From positions 1 through 36,261 of the forward strand of contig JAJDJP010000017.1 in NCBI GenBank assembly GCA_030267215.1: a stretch of 36,261 nucleotides of DNA. The letters are read 5' to 3'. A program made the position numbers and the translations under genes. Origin of the DNA: Ruminococcaceae bacterium OttesenSCG-928-A16 (GTDB taxonomy: Bacteria; Bacillota; Clostridia; Oscillospirales; Ruminococcaceae). Within the stretch, counting starts at the first letter, position 1. The number at the start of each line of letters is the position of its first letter. This document shows positions 8,631-15,392 of the stretch, one piece after another. The notes under the pieces were generated by a model. The model saw nothing but the letters and a program-made list of their open reading frames with translations, searched no databases and was not told the origin of the DNA.

Positions 8631-8665
8631 ATGTATTTCCCCCACCGGCGGCAGAGGGAATACAC
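8631..8665 (-). terminator. hairpin with downstream T-rich tract, rsfS-leuS spacer
   Basis: On the minus strand GTGTATTCCC pairs imperfectly (one bulge) with GGGGAAATACAT, followed by a pyrimidine-rich tract ending in seven T residues. It could be a second terminator for the rsfS transcript just before the leuS promoter. A further small inverted repeat (AAGCGGG-GG-CCCGCTT) sits at 8690-8705. Confidence 0.45.
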
Positions 8666-8722
8666 TGTAAATCTACCAGCAGGCAGCGCAAGCGGGGGCC
8701 CGCTTGGCATTTGCATACCACA

Positions 8723-8775
8723 AAACCGCCATGGCAAAAGCACTGCTTTGCAGCAGGCGGTAGCCACGGCGGTTT
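8723..8775 (-). terminator. likely terminator of the rsfS-containing operon
   Basis: A 13-bp inverted repeat with one mismatch (arms AAACCGCCATGGC and GCCACGGCGGTTT) 11 bp after the rsfS stop; the minus-strand 3' arm ends GGCGGTTTTGTGG. An inner hairpin (CTGC/GCAG) extends the stem-loop. Confidence 0.55.
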
Positions 8776-8786
8776 ACAAAATTTAG

Positions 8787-9140
8787 TTACTCTTGTTCCA
8801 GCTCTATGTCCAGCTGTTCGGCGTCGGCCCACAACCGCTCTAACGAGTAAAAATCTCGTGCATCGGGGGTAAACACGTGCACAATTACGCTGCCGTAATC
8901 CAGCAATATCCAGGTTTTGCTGTCGGCACCTTCCCGGCGGTTTGGCTCTATACCAAGTTCACTTAGCTTGTAATCCACTTCGCCCGCAAGGCTGCCCACA
9001 TGGGTGGTGGATGTGCCGGTGGCAATCACAAAATAATCGGCCAGTACGGTTAAATCGTGTACTTTTAGCACCTTTAAATCTTGTGCTTTTTTGCTATCCA
9101 GCGCTTTGGCGGCAAGGGTTGCTAATTCCAATGGTTCCAT
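8787..9140 (-). CDS. rsfS: ribosomal silencing factor RsfS (Iojap/YbeB)
   Basis: A 117-residue protein of the RsfS family, which binds uL14 on the large ribosomal subunit and blocks subunit joining when nutrients are scarce. Family segments are present in order: KKAQDLKVLKVHDLTVLADYFVIATG, STTHVGSLAGEVDYKL, the REGADSKTWILLDYGSVIVHVFTPDARDFY core, and the LERLWADA end; length is typical. It closes the conserved clostridial cluster nadD-yqeK-LCP-rsfS, 66 bp downstream of an LCP gene, with a hairpin terminator after it. The start ATG at 9140 follows an AGGAG box. Confidence 0.95.
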   Translation of the reverse strand: MEPLELATLAAKALDSKKAQDLKVLKVHDLTVLADYFVIATGTSTTHVGSLAGEVDYKLSELGIEPNRREGADSKTWILLDYGSVIVHVFTPDARDFYSLERLWADAEQLDIELEQE

Positions 9141-9206
9141 TCAAATCTCCTTTTATTTAGGTGCTATCATCAATAGTATCCGGGTACGGCCATTTTGGTT
9201 TATTCT

Positions 9207-10451
9207 TTATTCTCCGGTGGGCTCAACGTCTATATCAGCGCCGCCCTCGCCTTCGAACACGCTGCCCATAACCTGCACCGTGGGCGAATACAGCGACACA
9301 CTGCCCGGAATTTGCACCGGCGGTATGCCAAGGTTTTCGGCGGGCACCTGTTCTCCATAGGTTCTGAAATAGGTGTTTAGCAAGGCTGCCACACCCGGTT
9401 CTTCCTCGGTTCCACGGCCATAAACATCCACCACATAGTAGGTGTTTTCGGGCGTTTGCAGCGCAGGGTAACCAAGGCCGGCACTCCATTCAGACGCGCT
9501 GGTTGCCCCCGGCACTTTGCACATCATAATATTTTCTGATTGCAAGCCAAGGGCGCTAAAACCCAAATCAAACAAATCTCCCATGCCAATATCGGTATTG
9601 CAATAATACTCAAACACCGGCAGCAGCTTCATCATATCGCCGGGGGTAAGGTTTAAAAACCGGCGGAACAAAGCCGAGTAAAAATGGCGTTGATTGTCCA
9701 ACCGGTCAAGGTCGGCACGCTCGAACCCGGCCCCTTTGCGGTTGCGCACAAAAAACTCTACTTGGTCTCCGTTTAACCATTGCCAGCCTTGTGGCAGGTA
9801 GCTGCCACCATAGCTCATTTCTTTAGGCACATACACACGAATGCCGTTAAAGGTATTGATAATCGCCTTCAGGCCGTCCATGTCCAGCGTGATATAGCGG
9901 TCTATCGGTATTTTATATTGGTTAGAAATAACGGTAGCCAAATTGTTGATGGGGTTGGTTTTGTCGGGCCCGGTGCGCAGCAAAGAGTTAATTTTGCCGT
10001 CCACGCTCACGTCGGTGCCCACAAAGCTATCTCGGGGTATTTGCAGCAGGTTTAGTTTCCCCTCTTTTGGCAAAAAGTTTGCCACCATAATCAGGTCGGT
10101 CAGGCCAAGGCCATCACCACTATACCGGCCCTCCTCGTAGTCTATGCCTGCAATTAGGATATTAATCGAATCGGCCTGGTACTCTTTGGGGGTGTAGTTA
10201 TCGATATTGATAGTGCCCAAATTGCCGGGGTCAAACACACCATCTAAATACAGGTAGGCAGCGCCCAGCCCGGTGGCCACAACACCAATAACAATGGCAC
10301 ATACCAACAAAACTGTTGCCCAGCGTTTGCGTTTTTTGCGCGTGGGTTTACCTTTTTGGGGGCCGGGGGCCGGCTGTGGGGCCGGGTTTTGGGGCCGGCC
10401 ACTGCCCGCCCGGCTAATACGGCCGGAGTTATAGCTATGTTCTCTTGCCAA
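9207..10451 (-). CDS. LytR-CpsA-Psr (LCP) family cell-wall ligase, copy 1
   Basis: LCP enzymes sit on the outer face of the membrane and transfer undecaprenyl-linked glycopolymers (teichoic acids, capsule) to peptidoglycan. I start at the TTG at 10451 (AREHSYNSG...), which has GAGGG 6 nt upstream; the open frame extends 34 codons further but that part looks non-coding. Layout: basic/Pro-rich cytoplasmic tail (1-43), one TM helix (~45-67), extracellular LCP domain (~100-300) with INILIAGID, LQIPRD, KINSLLR, and FFVRNRKG...LDNQR. Unusually, the position that is normally Arg in the R-S/T-D motif reads GLTD (Leu), while the neighbour has GRTD. It is the second of two adjacent LCP genes, 120 bp apart. 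Confidence 0.9.
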   Translation of the reverse strand: MAREHSYNSGRISRAGSGRPQNPAPQPAPGPQKGKPTRKKRKRWATVLLVCAIVIGVVATGLGAAYLYLDGVFDPGNLGTINIDNYTPKEYQADSINILIAGIDYEEGRYSGDGLGLTDLIMVANFLPKEGKLNLLQIPRDSFVGTDVSVDGKINSLLRTGPDKTNPINNLATVISNQYKIPIDRYITLDMDGLKAIINTFNGIRVYVPKEMSYGGSYLPQGWQWLNGDQVEFFVRNRKGAGFERADLDRLDNQRHFYSALFRRFLNLTPGDMMKLLPVFEYYCNTDIGMGDLFDLGFSALGLQSENIMMCKVPGATSASEWSAGLGYPALQTPENTYYVVDVYGRGTEEEPGVAALLNTYFRTYGEQVPAENLGIPPVQIPGSVSLYSPTVQVMGSVFEGEGGADIDVEPTGE

Positions 10452-10571
10452 AAAAATCCCTCGTTTCAAATGGTGCCTGTGTTGTAAAAAGCAAGGCATT
10501 ACAACTAAAAGTAATGTTTGTTTTGTAGGCCAACGGCAAAATGTGCACAACAATAGCCCAAAAGGTATACA

Positions 10572-11948
10572 TTACTGGGGTGTTTCTATGCTCTGCACAT
10601 CTACCATGGTTTTAACGTCGGCCGGCGAGGTACCCACATACATGGGCAATTCTATAATACCAAGCTGGCTAGCCGCTACTTCTTGGCCGGGTTCTCTAAA
10701 ATATTCGTTTAGCAAATCGGCGGTGTCTTGCTTTACAAGCGATATAACCGATTGCCCGCTAGCTGTGTTGGCAACCCCGCAGGCCGGGCGCACAAAGGTA
10801 ATGCCGCTGCCCTCTAGCCCCAGTGCTTTTTGGGCAAGCCCGCCCAGCTGCAACAAATCCATATCGGTTTTGCAGCGGTAGGTAAGCACGTTCATCCACA
10901 TTACAAGGTCTTTGGGTTGCAGGGTTTTAAACTCCCGGTACAAAGCCGAGTAAAAAGACTGCTGGGTTTGCAGCCGGGCAACGTCGCCTTTTTCTTGGTA
11001 GGTGGGGCTGTGGCGGTTGCGCAGCAAAAATTCCACCTGTTCTCCGGTTAAATTTTGCCAGCCCTGTGGTATTCTGGCGCTTGGGTGGTCCGGGTCCGAT
11101 ACATCCACCGGCACATATACTTCTATCCAACCTTTAATGTCCACAATTTCTTTTAAGGCTTCCATATCAATGGTTACATAAAAATCTACCGGCAGGTTAA
11201 ACTGCTTGTAAATTACAGTGGCAAGGGCTGCCATGCGGTTTTCTTTGTCGGCCGCGTTGTAGTATACCGAGTTTATTTTGCCCGTAAAGTTTTGGGTAAC
11301 CAGGGCATTGCCATTGGCGTCTTTTAGGTTGCCAGCCTCGCCCACATAGGTATCGCGCGGTATTTGCATTAGCGATACTTTATTGTTTTTGGTGTCGTAC
11401 CGCATGTACAAAATCATATCGGTGCGGCCAACTTTATCGGCACTATCGTACCCATTGGCCGCTTCGTTGTCATAATCTAGCCCACAAACCAGGCCGCTTA
11501 CTATATCGTTGCCTTGCCAGGTGGGGGTTTTTACCTCTTGGGGTAAATTGCCATGTTCGCCGGCGCCGCTAATGCGGTTGCCAAACACCGAATATAGCGC
11601 AAAAACACCGGTGCCTAGCATAGCAACCACCAAAAGGGCAATGATAACCCCATAGCTACGTTTTTTACCACGGCGTTTGGTGCGGCGGCCAGCCGCCGCA
11701 TTGCTTTTTTGCCTTGCCCCACGGTAGGGCGCGGCGGTGGCCCGGGACGCAGGCCGCCCACCACTATAGCTTGCCGCAGCACGGCTGGTGCTATTTTGGC
11801 TTTGGGCGCGGCTGTTTTGTTGCCTGCCTGCCGGGGCTGTGCCCGGGGCACGCCCACCCGTAGCCGGGCGGCGGGGTGTGTCTGCCTGTTGGTCATACAT
11901 CGGGCGGCGGGGCCGGCCCTGCGAATAATTTTCTGGTTCACGGTTCAT
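10572..11948 (-). CDS. LytR-CpsA-Psr (LCP) family cell-wall ligase, copy 2
   Basis: A 458-residue LCP protein, predicted to attach lipid-linked glycopolymers to peptidoglycan. The ATG at 11948 is preceded at 7 nt by GGAGGTG, so the 11 upstream codons of the open frame are excluded. It has a long disordered cytoplasmic tail of about 95 residues rich in Arg, Gly, Ala and Gln, one TM helix (YGVIIALLVVAMLGTGVFAL), then the LCP domain with the catalytic landmarks GRTD, LMQIPRDTYVG, GKINSVYYN, and LTGEQVEFLLRNRH followed by RLQTQQSF. It shares closely similar blocks with copy 1 (for example QGWQ-L-G-QVEF-RNR), indicating tandem duplication. It lies between yqeK and copy 1, the standard clostridial position for an LCP gene. 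Confidence 0.93.
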   Translation of the reverse strand: MNREPENYSQGRPRRPMYDQQADTPRRPATGGRAPGTAPAGRQQNSRAQSQNSTSRAAASYSGGRPASRATAAPYRGARQKSNAAAGRRTKRRGKKRSYGVIIALLVVAMLGTGVFALYSVFGNRISGAGEHGNLPQEVKTPTWQGNDIVSGLVCGLDYDNEAANGYDSADKVGRTDMILYMRYDTKNNKVSLMQIPRDTYVGEAGNLKDANGNALVTQNFTGKINSVYYNAADKENRMAALATVIYKQFNLPVDFYVTIDMEALKEIVDIKGWIEVYVPVDVSDPDHPSARIPQGWQNLTGEQVEFLLRNRHSPTYQEKGDVARLQTQQSFYSALYREFKTLQPKDLVMWMNVLTYRCKTDMDLLQLGGLAQKALGLEGSGITFVRPACGVANTASGQSVISLVKQDTADLLNEYFREPGQEVAASQLGIIELPMYVGTSPADVKTMVDVQSIETPQ

Positions 11949-12007
11949 CGAAAAGCACCTCCATTTGCGCTTGGTTTGCAAAAAATTGTTTCTCTGTTTG
12001 TTTTTTG

Positions 12008-12589
12008 CTAACCAGACCTACCTGCGCCTATCTGTTTTTGCATGCTTTTCAATGCATCTATTGTTTCTTCATCTAGCGGGCGGCCCTGCTTTTGCACATA
12101 GGCAATGCTTTGTTGCATAATGGCTATTACAGCCGCGTCCAAATTTTCAAATGCAAGGGTTCTTAGCTCTTCTACCCCGCTAAAATTACGTTCAGCGCTA
12201 ATCATATCGGCCACAAATAAAATTTTATCTAACAACTGCATGCCAGGTTTGCCGGTTGTGTGGCAACCAATGGCACTTAGCACATCGGCATCTTGCACAT
12301 TTAGCTGGTGCTTGGCAAACACGGCCGCACAGGGGCCATGCCACACCGGCACCGGCCGCTTTTGGGTAGATTTTGCTATTATATCATCTTGCTGCAGCAG
12401 CCGCAACAACTCTGGCTGGCTTTGTTCTTTCACAATATCGTGCAGCCAGCCGGCCAGCGCGGCCTGTTTGGGGCTTGCGCCATATTGCTGTGCTAACTGT
12501 ATGGCGGCATCTACCACATTTTGCTCGTGCGTATACCGCTTTGGTGTTAATGTTTGTTTTGCCAGTTGTTGTGCTTGTTCAACAGTCAA
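12008..12589 (-). CDS. yqeK: YqeK-type HD-domain hydrolase (Ap4A hydrolase)
   Basis: A member of the YqeK family, reported as symmetrical bis(5'-nucleosyl)-tetraphosphatases that split the alarmone Ap4A to ADP. The HD metal-binding motifs are visible: RYTHEQNV, AGWLHDIVKE, WHGPCAAVFAKH, and AIGCHTTGKPGM...DKILFVADMI. I prefer the TTG at 12589 (TVEQAQQLAK...) because a GGGGGG box lies 6 nt upstream; the frame opens at another TTG at 12610 whose upstream box is too close. The gene follows nadD at 47 bp and precedes the LCP genes, the usual Bacillota nadD-yqeK arrangement. Confidence 0.92.
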   Translation of the reverse strand: MTVEQAQQLAKQTLTPKRYTHEQNVVDAAIQLAQQYGASPKQAALAGWLHDIVKEQSQPELLRLLQQDDIIAKSTQKRPVPVWHGPCAAVFAKHQLNVQDADVLSAIGCHTTGKPGMQLLDKILFVADMISAERNFSGVEELRTLAFENLDAAVIAIMQQSIAYVQKQGRPLDEETIDALKSMQKQIGAGRSG

Positions 12590-12636
12590 TTTTATCCCCC
12601 CAAGGTTCAAACCTACTGTGTGCGTATAATTAATAT

Positions 12637-13251
12637 TTACTTGTCGCTATCCCCATTGTTTTGGTACAACTTATTCTGCTTAATAATCTCATCGGCAGGC
12701 GGTGGTATCAGCCCAGCAATGTCACGGCCAGCACCAATCTCCTCCCGCAGCCAGGTAGAAGAAATTTCCTCCACTTCGCCATTTGTAAACAAGATATTAG
12801 CCCCGTAATGTTGCAACGCTTTAGCGGCAGCTTGCAGCTTTGCGGCATGTTGCGGGGTGCGGTTTTGTGCCACCAGCACCACCAATTGCAACAGTTGCTG
12901 CCATTCATGCCACGTGGTAAAGCTAAGCAGCATATCGCTGCCAATACATAAATAAATAACCGCCCCCGGGTTTTGCGCCAGCAGCCACTGCACCGTGTTA
13001 AGGGTGTAACTTTTGCCCTGCTGCTGCATTTCCCAATCGCTTATAACCATGTTACTAAAAAGAGGTTTAAAACAAGCGCACATTTGCAGGCGCAGGGCAG
13101 CAGGAGTGGCGCTTGCCTGCTTGTGCGGCGGCAAACCCGCCGGCATTACCCACACTTCGGTGGGGTTTACAGCCTTAATTGCCTGGCTTAACAGGCTTAT
13201 ATGGCCGGTGTGGGGTGGGTCAAAGGTTCCACCAAACAAAAGTAGCTTCAT
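12637..13251 (-). CDS. nadD: nicotinate-nucleotide adenylyltransferase
   Basis: Converts nicotinate mononucleotide and ATP to deamido-NAD in NAD synthesis. The 204-residue protein has the nucleotidyltransferase signature GGTFDPPHTGH (residues 7-17, HxGH at 14-17), the substrate loop MPAGLPPHK, the core CIGSDMLLSFTTWHEW, and the C-terminal EISSTWLREEI motif (ISSTxxR) that binds the ATP phosphates. Its ATG overlaps the stop of yhbY by 4 nt (ATGA), so the two are translationally coupled. Confidence 0.96.
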   Translation of the reverse strand: MKLLLFGGTFDPPHTGHISLLSQAIKAVNPTEVWVMPAGLPPHKQASATPAALRLQMCACFKPLFSNMVISDWEMQQQGKSYTLNTVQWLLAQNPGAVIYLCIGSDMLLSFTTWHEWQQLLQLVVLVAQNRTPQHAAKLQAAAKALQHYGANILFTNGEVEEISSTWLREEIGAGRDIAGLIPPPADEIIKQNKLYQNNGDSDK

Positions 13252-13565
13252 CGCGCTGTTTTCCCTGCTGCTTTCAGCAGGTCTGCATAGGCAGATTCCT
13301 TCTTTTTTTGCAAATACAGCACCATGGTGCCACCAATTACCTGCACCACTTCGGCACCGGTTGCCTCGGCCAAAGCGTTGGCGGCTTCACGGGCGGTTTC
13401 GGGGCTGGTTTCCAGCGTGCGCAGCTTTATCAATTCGCGCTTGGCAAGGCAACTTTGGGTGGCGGTTATCAGGCTTTGTTCTACGCCCTCTTTGCCTATT
13501 TGAAACACCGGGCTAAGCCCATTGGCCGCTTTGCGCAGCGCTGCGCGTTGTTTGCTTGTTAGCAT
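13248..13565 (-). CDS. yhbY: YhbY-family CRM-domain RNA-binding protein
   Basis: A 105-residue single CRM domain protein; the family associates with the pre-50S ribosomal subunit. Typical features are LTSKQRAALRKAANGLSPV, the loop FQIGKEGV (GKxG signature, about residues 23-28), the REL-IK-RTLE strand, and the AEATGAEVVQVIGGTMVLY segment. The ATG at 13565 follows GAGGAG. It sits 42 bp after rdgB and overlaps nadD by 4 nt; yhbY-nadD-yqeK is a common Bacillota arrangement. Confidence 0.93.
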   Translation of the reverse strand: MLTSKQRAALRKAANGLSPVFQIGKEGVEQSLITATQSCLAKRELIKLRTLETSPETAREAANALAEATGAEVVQVIGGTMVLYLQKKKESAYADLLKAAGKTAR

Positions 13566-13607
13566 AAATTACTCCTCTATATAATAGAATATGGCATTTT
13601 TTAGGGG

Positions 13608-14201
13608 TTACTCTTGGTTTAAAAACTGGGGCAATTGGCGCCCAAATTCTTCCAGGGCTTTTGCACGGTGGCTTATGGTGTCTTTTTCGGCAGCCGATAG
13701 CTGGGCAAAACTTTTGTTGTTTACAAAAAAGAGAGGGTCGTACCCAAAGCCGCCAGTGCCTGCCGGGGCAAAGCCTATGTTGCCTGCGCATTGGCCACGT
13801 GCCAGCAGGCTGGCACCGCTTGGCATTGCCAGCGCAATTACGCTAACAAAGCGTGCTGTGCGCTTTGGGGCCGGCACATTTTTTAATAGTTGCAGCAGCT
13901 TTTGGTTGTTGGCATCGTCGTTGCCGTGCCCGCCCGCAAACCGGGCCGAGCACACCCCCGGTGCACCATCTAACGCATCTACCTCTAAGCCAGAATCATC
14001 GGCAATGGTAGCAAGGCCGGTAGCCGCGCAAACCTCTTTGGCTTTAATTAGGGCATTTTCTTCAAAAGTAGTGCCGGTTTCCTCTGGGTCAACCGTTAGC
14101 CCCAATTCTGCCAGGCTTTTTACGCTGTGCCCCATGGCTTCCAGTATCCGGCGCATTTCGGCCAGTTTATGGGGGTTGTTGCTTGCTGCTACAAATTCCA
14201 T
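13608..14201 (-). CDS. rdgB: XTP/dITP diphosphatase (RdgB/HAM1 family)
   Basis: House-cleaning enzyme that hydrolyses non-canonical purine triphosphates (ITP, dITP, XTP) to monophosphates, keeping them out of DNA and RNA. The 197-residue protein shows the family motifs ASNNPHK (residues 6-12), EETGTTFEENA, ATIADDSGLEVDAL followed by GAPGVCSARFAG, GGFGYDPLF and SHRAKAL. It starts 5 bp after the ftsY stop codon, so it almost certainly shares that transcript. Confidence 0.96.
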   Translation of the reverse strand: MEFVAASNNPHKLAEMRRILEAMGHSVKSLAELGLTVDPEETGTTFEENALIKAKEVCAATGLATIADDSGLEVDALDGAPGVCSARFAGGHGNDDANNQKLLQLLKNVPAPKRTARFVSVIALAMPSGASLLARGQCAGNIGFAPAGTGGFGYDPLFFVNNKSFAQLSAAEKDTISHRAKALEEFGRQLPQFLNQE

Positions 14202-14206
14202 AACGG

Positions 14207-15118
14207 TTATACCTCTTGTAAAAACAGCGCATCTACAAAGGCACCGGGGTCAAACTCCATCAAGTCATCAATGCCTTCGCCCACGCCCACAAACCGCACC
14301 GGCAGGCCCAGTTTTGCTTTAACGCTAATAACCGCGCCGCCCTTTGCGGTGCCGTCTAACTTGGTTAAAATAATGCCGGTGGCGTTTGCCGCCTCCACAA
14401 ATTCCCGTGCTTGGTTAATGGCATTTTGGCCGGTTACACTGTCTAACACCAGCAGGGTTTCTACCGCTGCATTGGGGTTTGCCTTGTTTATAACACGGGT
14501 AATTTTGCCAAGCTCTTCCATCAGGTTTTTTTTGGTGTGCAAGCGGCCGGCGGTGTCGCACAACACAATATCCATACCTTTGGCCGTGGCGCTGGTTACG
14601 GCATCGTAAATAACGGCGGCCGGGTCGGCACCATCTTGGTGGCGCACAATGGGCACCCCGGCACGTTTAGCCCAAATATCCAGCTGCTCAATAGCCGCCG
14701 CGCGGAAGGTATCGCCCGCTGCCAACATTACTTTTTTGCCTTCTTCGGTATACAGGTGGGCCAGTTTTGCTATAGAGGTGGTTTTACCCACCCCATTTAC
14801 CCCTATTACCAAAATAACCGTGGGGTGCCCTGCCAGGTTCATCTCGCTATCCGGCTCCAGCATCTCGCGGATAATATCCTTTAAGGCCTCCAGCGCATCG
14901 GCGCCGGTTTTAAGGTAGTTTTGGCGCACGCGCTCTTTTAGTTTTTCCACCAATTGGGCAGCAATATCGGCACCGGTATCGGCCAAAATAAGTTGTTCTT
15001 CTAAGTCTTCGTATAATTCGGGGGTAATTTCCCCGGCGTTAATCATTTGGCTAATGCTGCCAAAAATATTATCCCGTGTTTTTTTTAGGCCGGCGCCTAG
15101 TTTGTCAAAAAAGCCCAT
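14207..15118 (-). CDS. ftsY: signal recognition particle receptor FtsY
   Basis: SRP receptor GTPase that docks ribosome-SRP complexes at the membrane for co-translational insertion. The 303-residue protein begins directly with the NG domain: [18 protein letters not shown] is an amphipathic membrane-targeting helix and the acidic A-domain of enterobacterial FtsY is absent, as usual in Bacillota. GTPase motifs: GVNGVGKTT (106-114), DTFRAAA (136-142), DTAGR (188-192), TKLDG (252-256) and a closing [13 protein letters not shown]. The ATG follows AAGGAG. It lies downstream of smc in the standard order but is separated by 274 bp that hold a dispersed repeat and possible promoters, so it may have its own start site. 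Confidence 0.97.
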   Translation of the reverse strand: MGFFDKLGAGLKKTRDNIFGSISQMINAGEITPELYEDLEEQLILADTGADIAAQLVEKLKERVRQNYLKTGADALEALKDIIREMLEPDSEMNLAGHPTVILVIGVNGVGKTTSIAKLAHLYTEEGKKVMLAAGDTFRAAAIEQLDIWAKRAGVPIVRHQDGADPAAVIYDAVTSATAKGMDIVLCDTAGRLHTKKNLMEELGKITRVINKANPNAAVETLLVLDSVTGQNAINQAREFVEAANATGIILTKLDGTAKGGAVISVKAKLGLPVRFVGVGEGIDDLMEFDPGAFVDALFLQEV

Positions 15119-15276
15119 TGGCTACTCCTTTTTAGTATGTAGTGCCGTTTTTGCGGCCAATACAACCATGCTGCCTATGAACTACACAACGAATTATAGG
15201 CAACAAATGTTACAACAATGTAACGGCGCGCACAACACAGGCACCCTGTTGGCTTCCGCATCCATGTGCACGCAAT

Positions 15277-15305
15277 ATTATATCTGGCGGGCATTTCGGC
15301 CTGAA
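15277..15305 (-). promoter_or_regulatory. weak candidate promoter upstream of ftsY
   Basis: TTCAGG, a 17-bp spacer and a perfect TATAAT on the minus strand. A second isolated TATAAT lies at 15193-15198 without a convincing -35. Either could start an ftsY-rdgB transcript. Confidence 0.3.
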
Positions 15306-15360
15306 GAACTTCCACCGTGTGACTTTTAAGCAAAGATTCTTCACTGTGTTCAGAATGACA
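15299..15360. repeat. degenerate copy of MITE-like dispersed repeat
   Basis: The right half, AAGATTCTTCACT..GTTCAGAATGAC, matches the element at 25209-25294 almost base for base. The left half retains only a CTGAAGAACTT-like remnant of GAAGAATCTT and has lost the outer CATTCTGA terminus. It lies in the smc-ftsY spacer. Confidence 0.65.
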
Positions 15361-15392
15361 AGCGCTTTTTGTAAAACCAGCTTTTGCGCCAG

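Noticed and set aside
8524-8786. T-box riboswitch upstream of leuS
   Set aside because: No sequence resembling the T-box core AGGGTGGAACCGCG on the minus strand and the predicted leader is only about 40 nt.
10452-10553. N-terminal extension of LCP copy 1 up to the ATG at 10553
   Set aside because: The extension has no Shine-Dalgarno, unusual composition with several Cys/His, and a good GAGGG-TTG start lies downstream, mirroring the layout of the paralogue.
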